NCBI GenBank assembly: GCA_031291845.1
Contig: JARLIH010000196.1
Location: forward strand, 1 to 64,000
DNA length: 64,000 bases
Direction of reading: 5' to 3'
From: Isosphaeraceae bacterium
GTDB lineage: Bacteria; Planctomycetota; Planctomycetia; Isosphaerales; Isosphaeraceae
Part shown: piece after piece, positions 63,521-64,000 of the stretch
How positions within the stretch are numbered: position 1 is the first letter of the stretch
Layout of the letters: the number at the start of each line of letters is the position of its first letter
Translations under genes and position numbers: made by a program
Notes under the pieces: generated by a model
Database searches by the model: none
Told to the model about the DNA's origin: nothing
What the model saw: only the letters and a program-made list of their open reading frames with translations

Positions 63521-64000
63521 CCGCCGCGGCGGTGTTGTGGCTAGGACTGGTGGGTGCCGCACCTGCGACCTCAACGGCGCCGGAGCGCGAGGCGCTGGCC
63601 AAGGGGAACTACCCCTGGTACGACCGCGCTTCGGACTCGGCGAAGCCGATCATCCCCAAGGGAGATTGGAACTGGGAATGGGTTCCCGACTGGAAGTTCG
63701 GCAAATTGCCGGGCCTGGGGTCGCTGGGTGACCTGATCGCGCTTGTCATGATCGTCGTGGCCCTTGCGGTGTTCGCGGGAACGCTCTTCTGGCTCTGGCG
63801 TCGCTACGAACCGGGCCTGGCCGACACCGAGGTCGAGGCCCGCCGTCGCGCGGGGGCGCTGCGGATTGAAGGGTTGCCCGAGGGCCTGCGCCCCGAAACC
63901 GACGACCCGTGGAACGAAGCACTCCGCCGCCGCCAGCGCGGCGACTTCGCGGGGGCCGTCGTCTGCCTCTTCGCCCACCAGCTCCTCACGCTGGACCGCT
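63514..64000 (+). CDS. DUF4129-like membrane protein, truncated by the window edge
   Basis: The frame opens at ATG 63514 (AGGAGG at 63500-63505) and stays open to the end, giving at least 162 residues. A signal-like N-terminus ends near Ala-Ala-Pro-Ala, and an acidic/aromatic segment follows (GDWNWEWVPDW). One transmembrane helix (about residues 75-95; LIALVMIVVALAVFAGTLF) is followed by a soluble part (WNEALRRRQRGDFAGAVVCLF) with the helical start of a DUF4129 domain. That domain accompanies transglutaminase-like, MoxR and DUF58 proteins in many bacteria. The C-terminal part is missing because the window ends. Confidence 0.7.
   Translation, partial: MVTAAAVLWLGLVGAAPATSTAPEREALAKGNYPWYDRASDSAKPIIPKGDWNWEWVPDWKFGKLPGLGSLGDLIALVMIVVALAVFAGTLFWLWRRYEPGLADTEVEARRRAGALRIEGLPEGLRPETDDPWNEALRRRQRGDFAGAVVCLFAHQLLTLDR

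Overview
The window is a GC-rich bacterial chromosome segment that reads as a planctomycete (Isosphaerales/Gemmatales-like). The evidence is two DUF1559 proteins with a pilin-like N-terminus and a C-terminal H-x9-DG motif, two very long TPR plus CRTAC1/ASPIC-UnbV proteins, HEAT-repeat secreted proteins, an isolated squalene-hopene cyclase, a planctomycete-type exosortase/EpsI locus, and abundant intergenic palindromes. No rRNA, tRNA, CRISPR array, transposase or phage gene was found. About 46 protein genes are supported; the last one runs off the right edge.

Layout. 1-4.5 kb: two overlapping small membrane paralogues translationally coupled to ribonuclease R, then a secreted HEAT-repeat protein. 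4.6-6 kb: APC-type permease. 6.2-14.8 kb: two CRTAC1-type proteins pointing towards each other, with lipoprotein and DUF1559 genes between them. 15-16 kb: membrane HEAT protein. 16.3-24.4 kb: a minus-strand polysaccharide cluster (three GT4 glycosyltransferases, a Wzy-like polymerase, an acyltransferase and a GT-C-like membrane protein), interrupted by a nested repeat island at 22.6-22.9 kb. 25.4-39.3 kb: mixed housekeeping and accessory genes (DUF1559, CysA-like ATPase, propeller-like secreted protein, methyltransferase, PfkB kinase, FtsH, TrxB, CsrA, PhoB-like regulator, GCS2 ligase, M20 amidohydrolase). 39.6-41.6 kb: squalene-hopene cyclase. 42.2-55.5 kb: a plus-strand exopolysaccharide/exosortase cluster (WecA-type PNPT, Wzc-type BY-kinase, O-antigen ligase-like protein, giant FHA/TPR membrane protein, exosortase, EpsI, GDP-mannose dehydratase, phosphodiesterase). 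55.5-60.8 kb: archease, BCP peroxiredoxin, beta-helix protein, YqjM-like oxidoreductase, beta-carbonic anhydrase. 61-64 kb: RDD, SpoIIM and DUF4129-like membrane proteins.

How the genes fit together. The two polysaccharide clusters supply priming, transfer, polymerisation, chain-length control and acylation. The second adds an exosortase and EpsI, suggesting that envelope proteins are processed in step with polysaccharide assembly. The FHA/TPR protein between ligase and exosortase could read the phosphorylation state set by a Ser/Thr kinase; that is inference.

The most interesting signal is a family of 87-base palindromes. One copy (48969-49055) sits in frame inside the FHA protein gene and adds 29 codons. 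A second copy with the same arms, loop length and reading frame (22796-22882) is nested in a larger composite palindrome, whose uninterrupted relative lies at 59546-59653. This resembles the Rickettsia palindromic element phenomenon, repeats that insert into coding genes without breaking them, here in a very different bacterium. It is the best candidate in the window for something not yet described.
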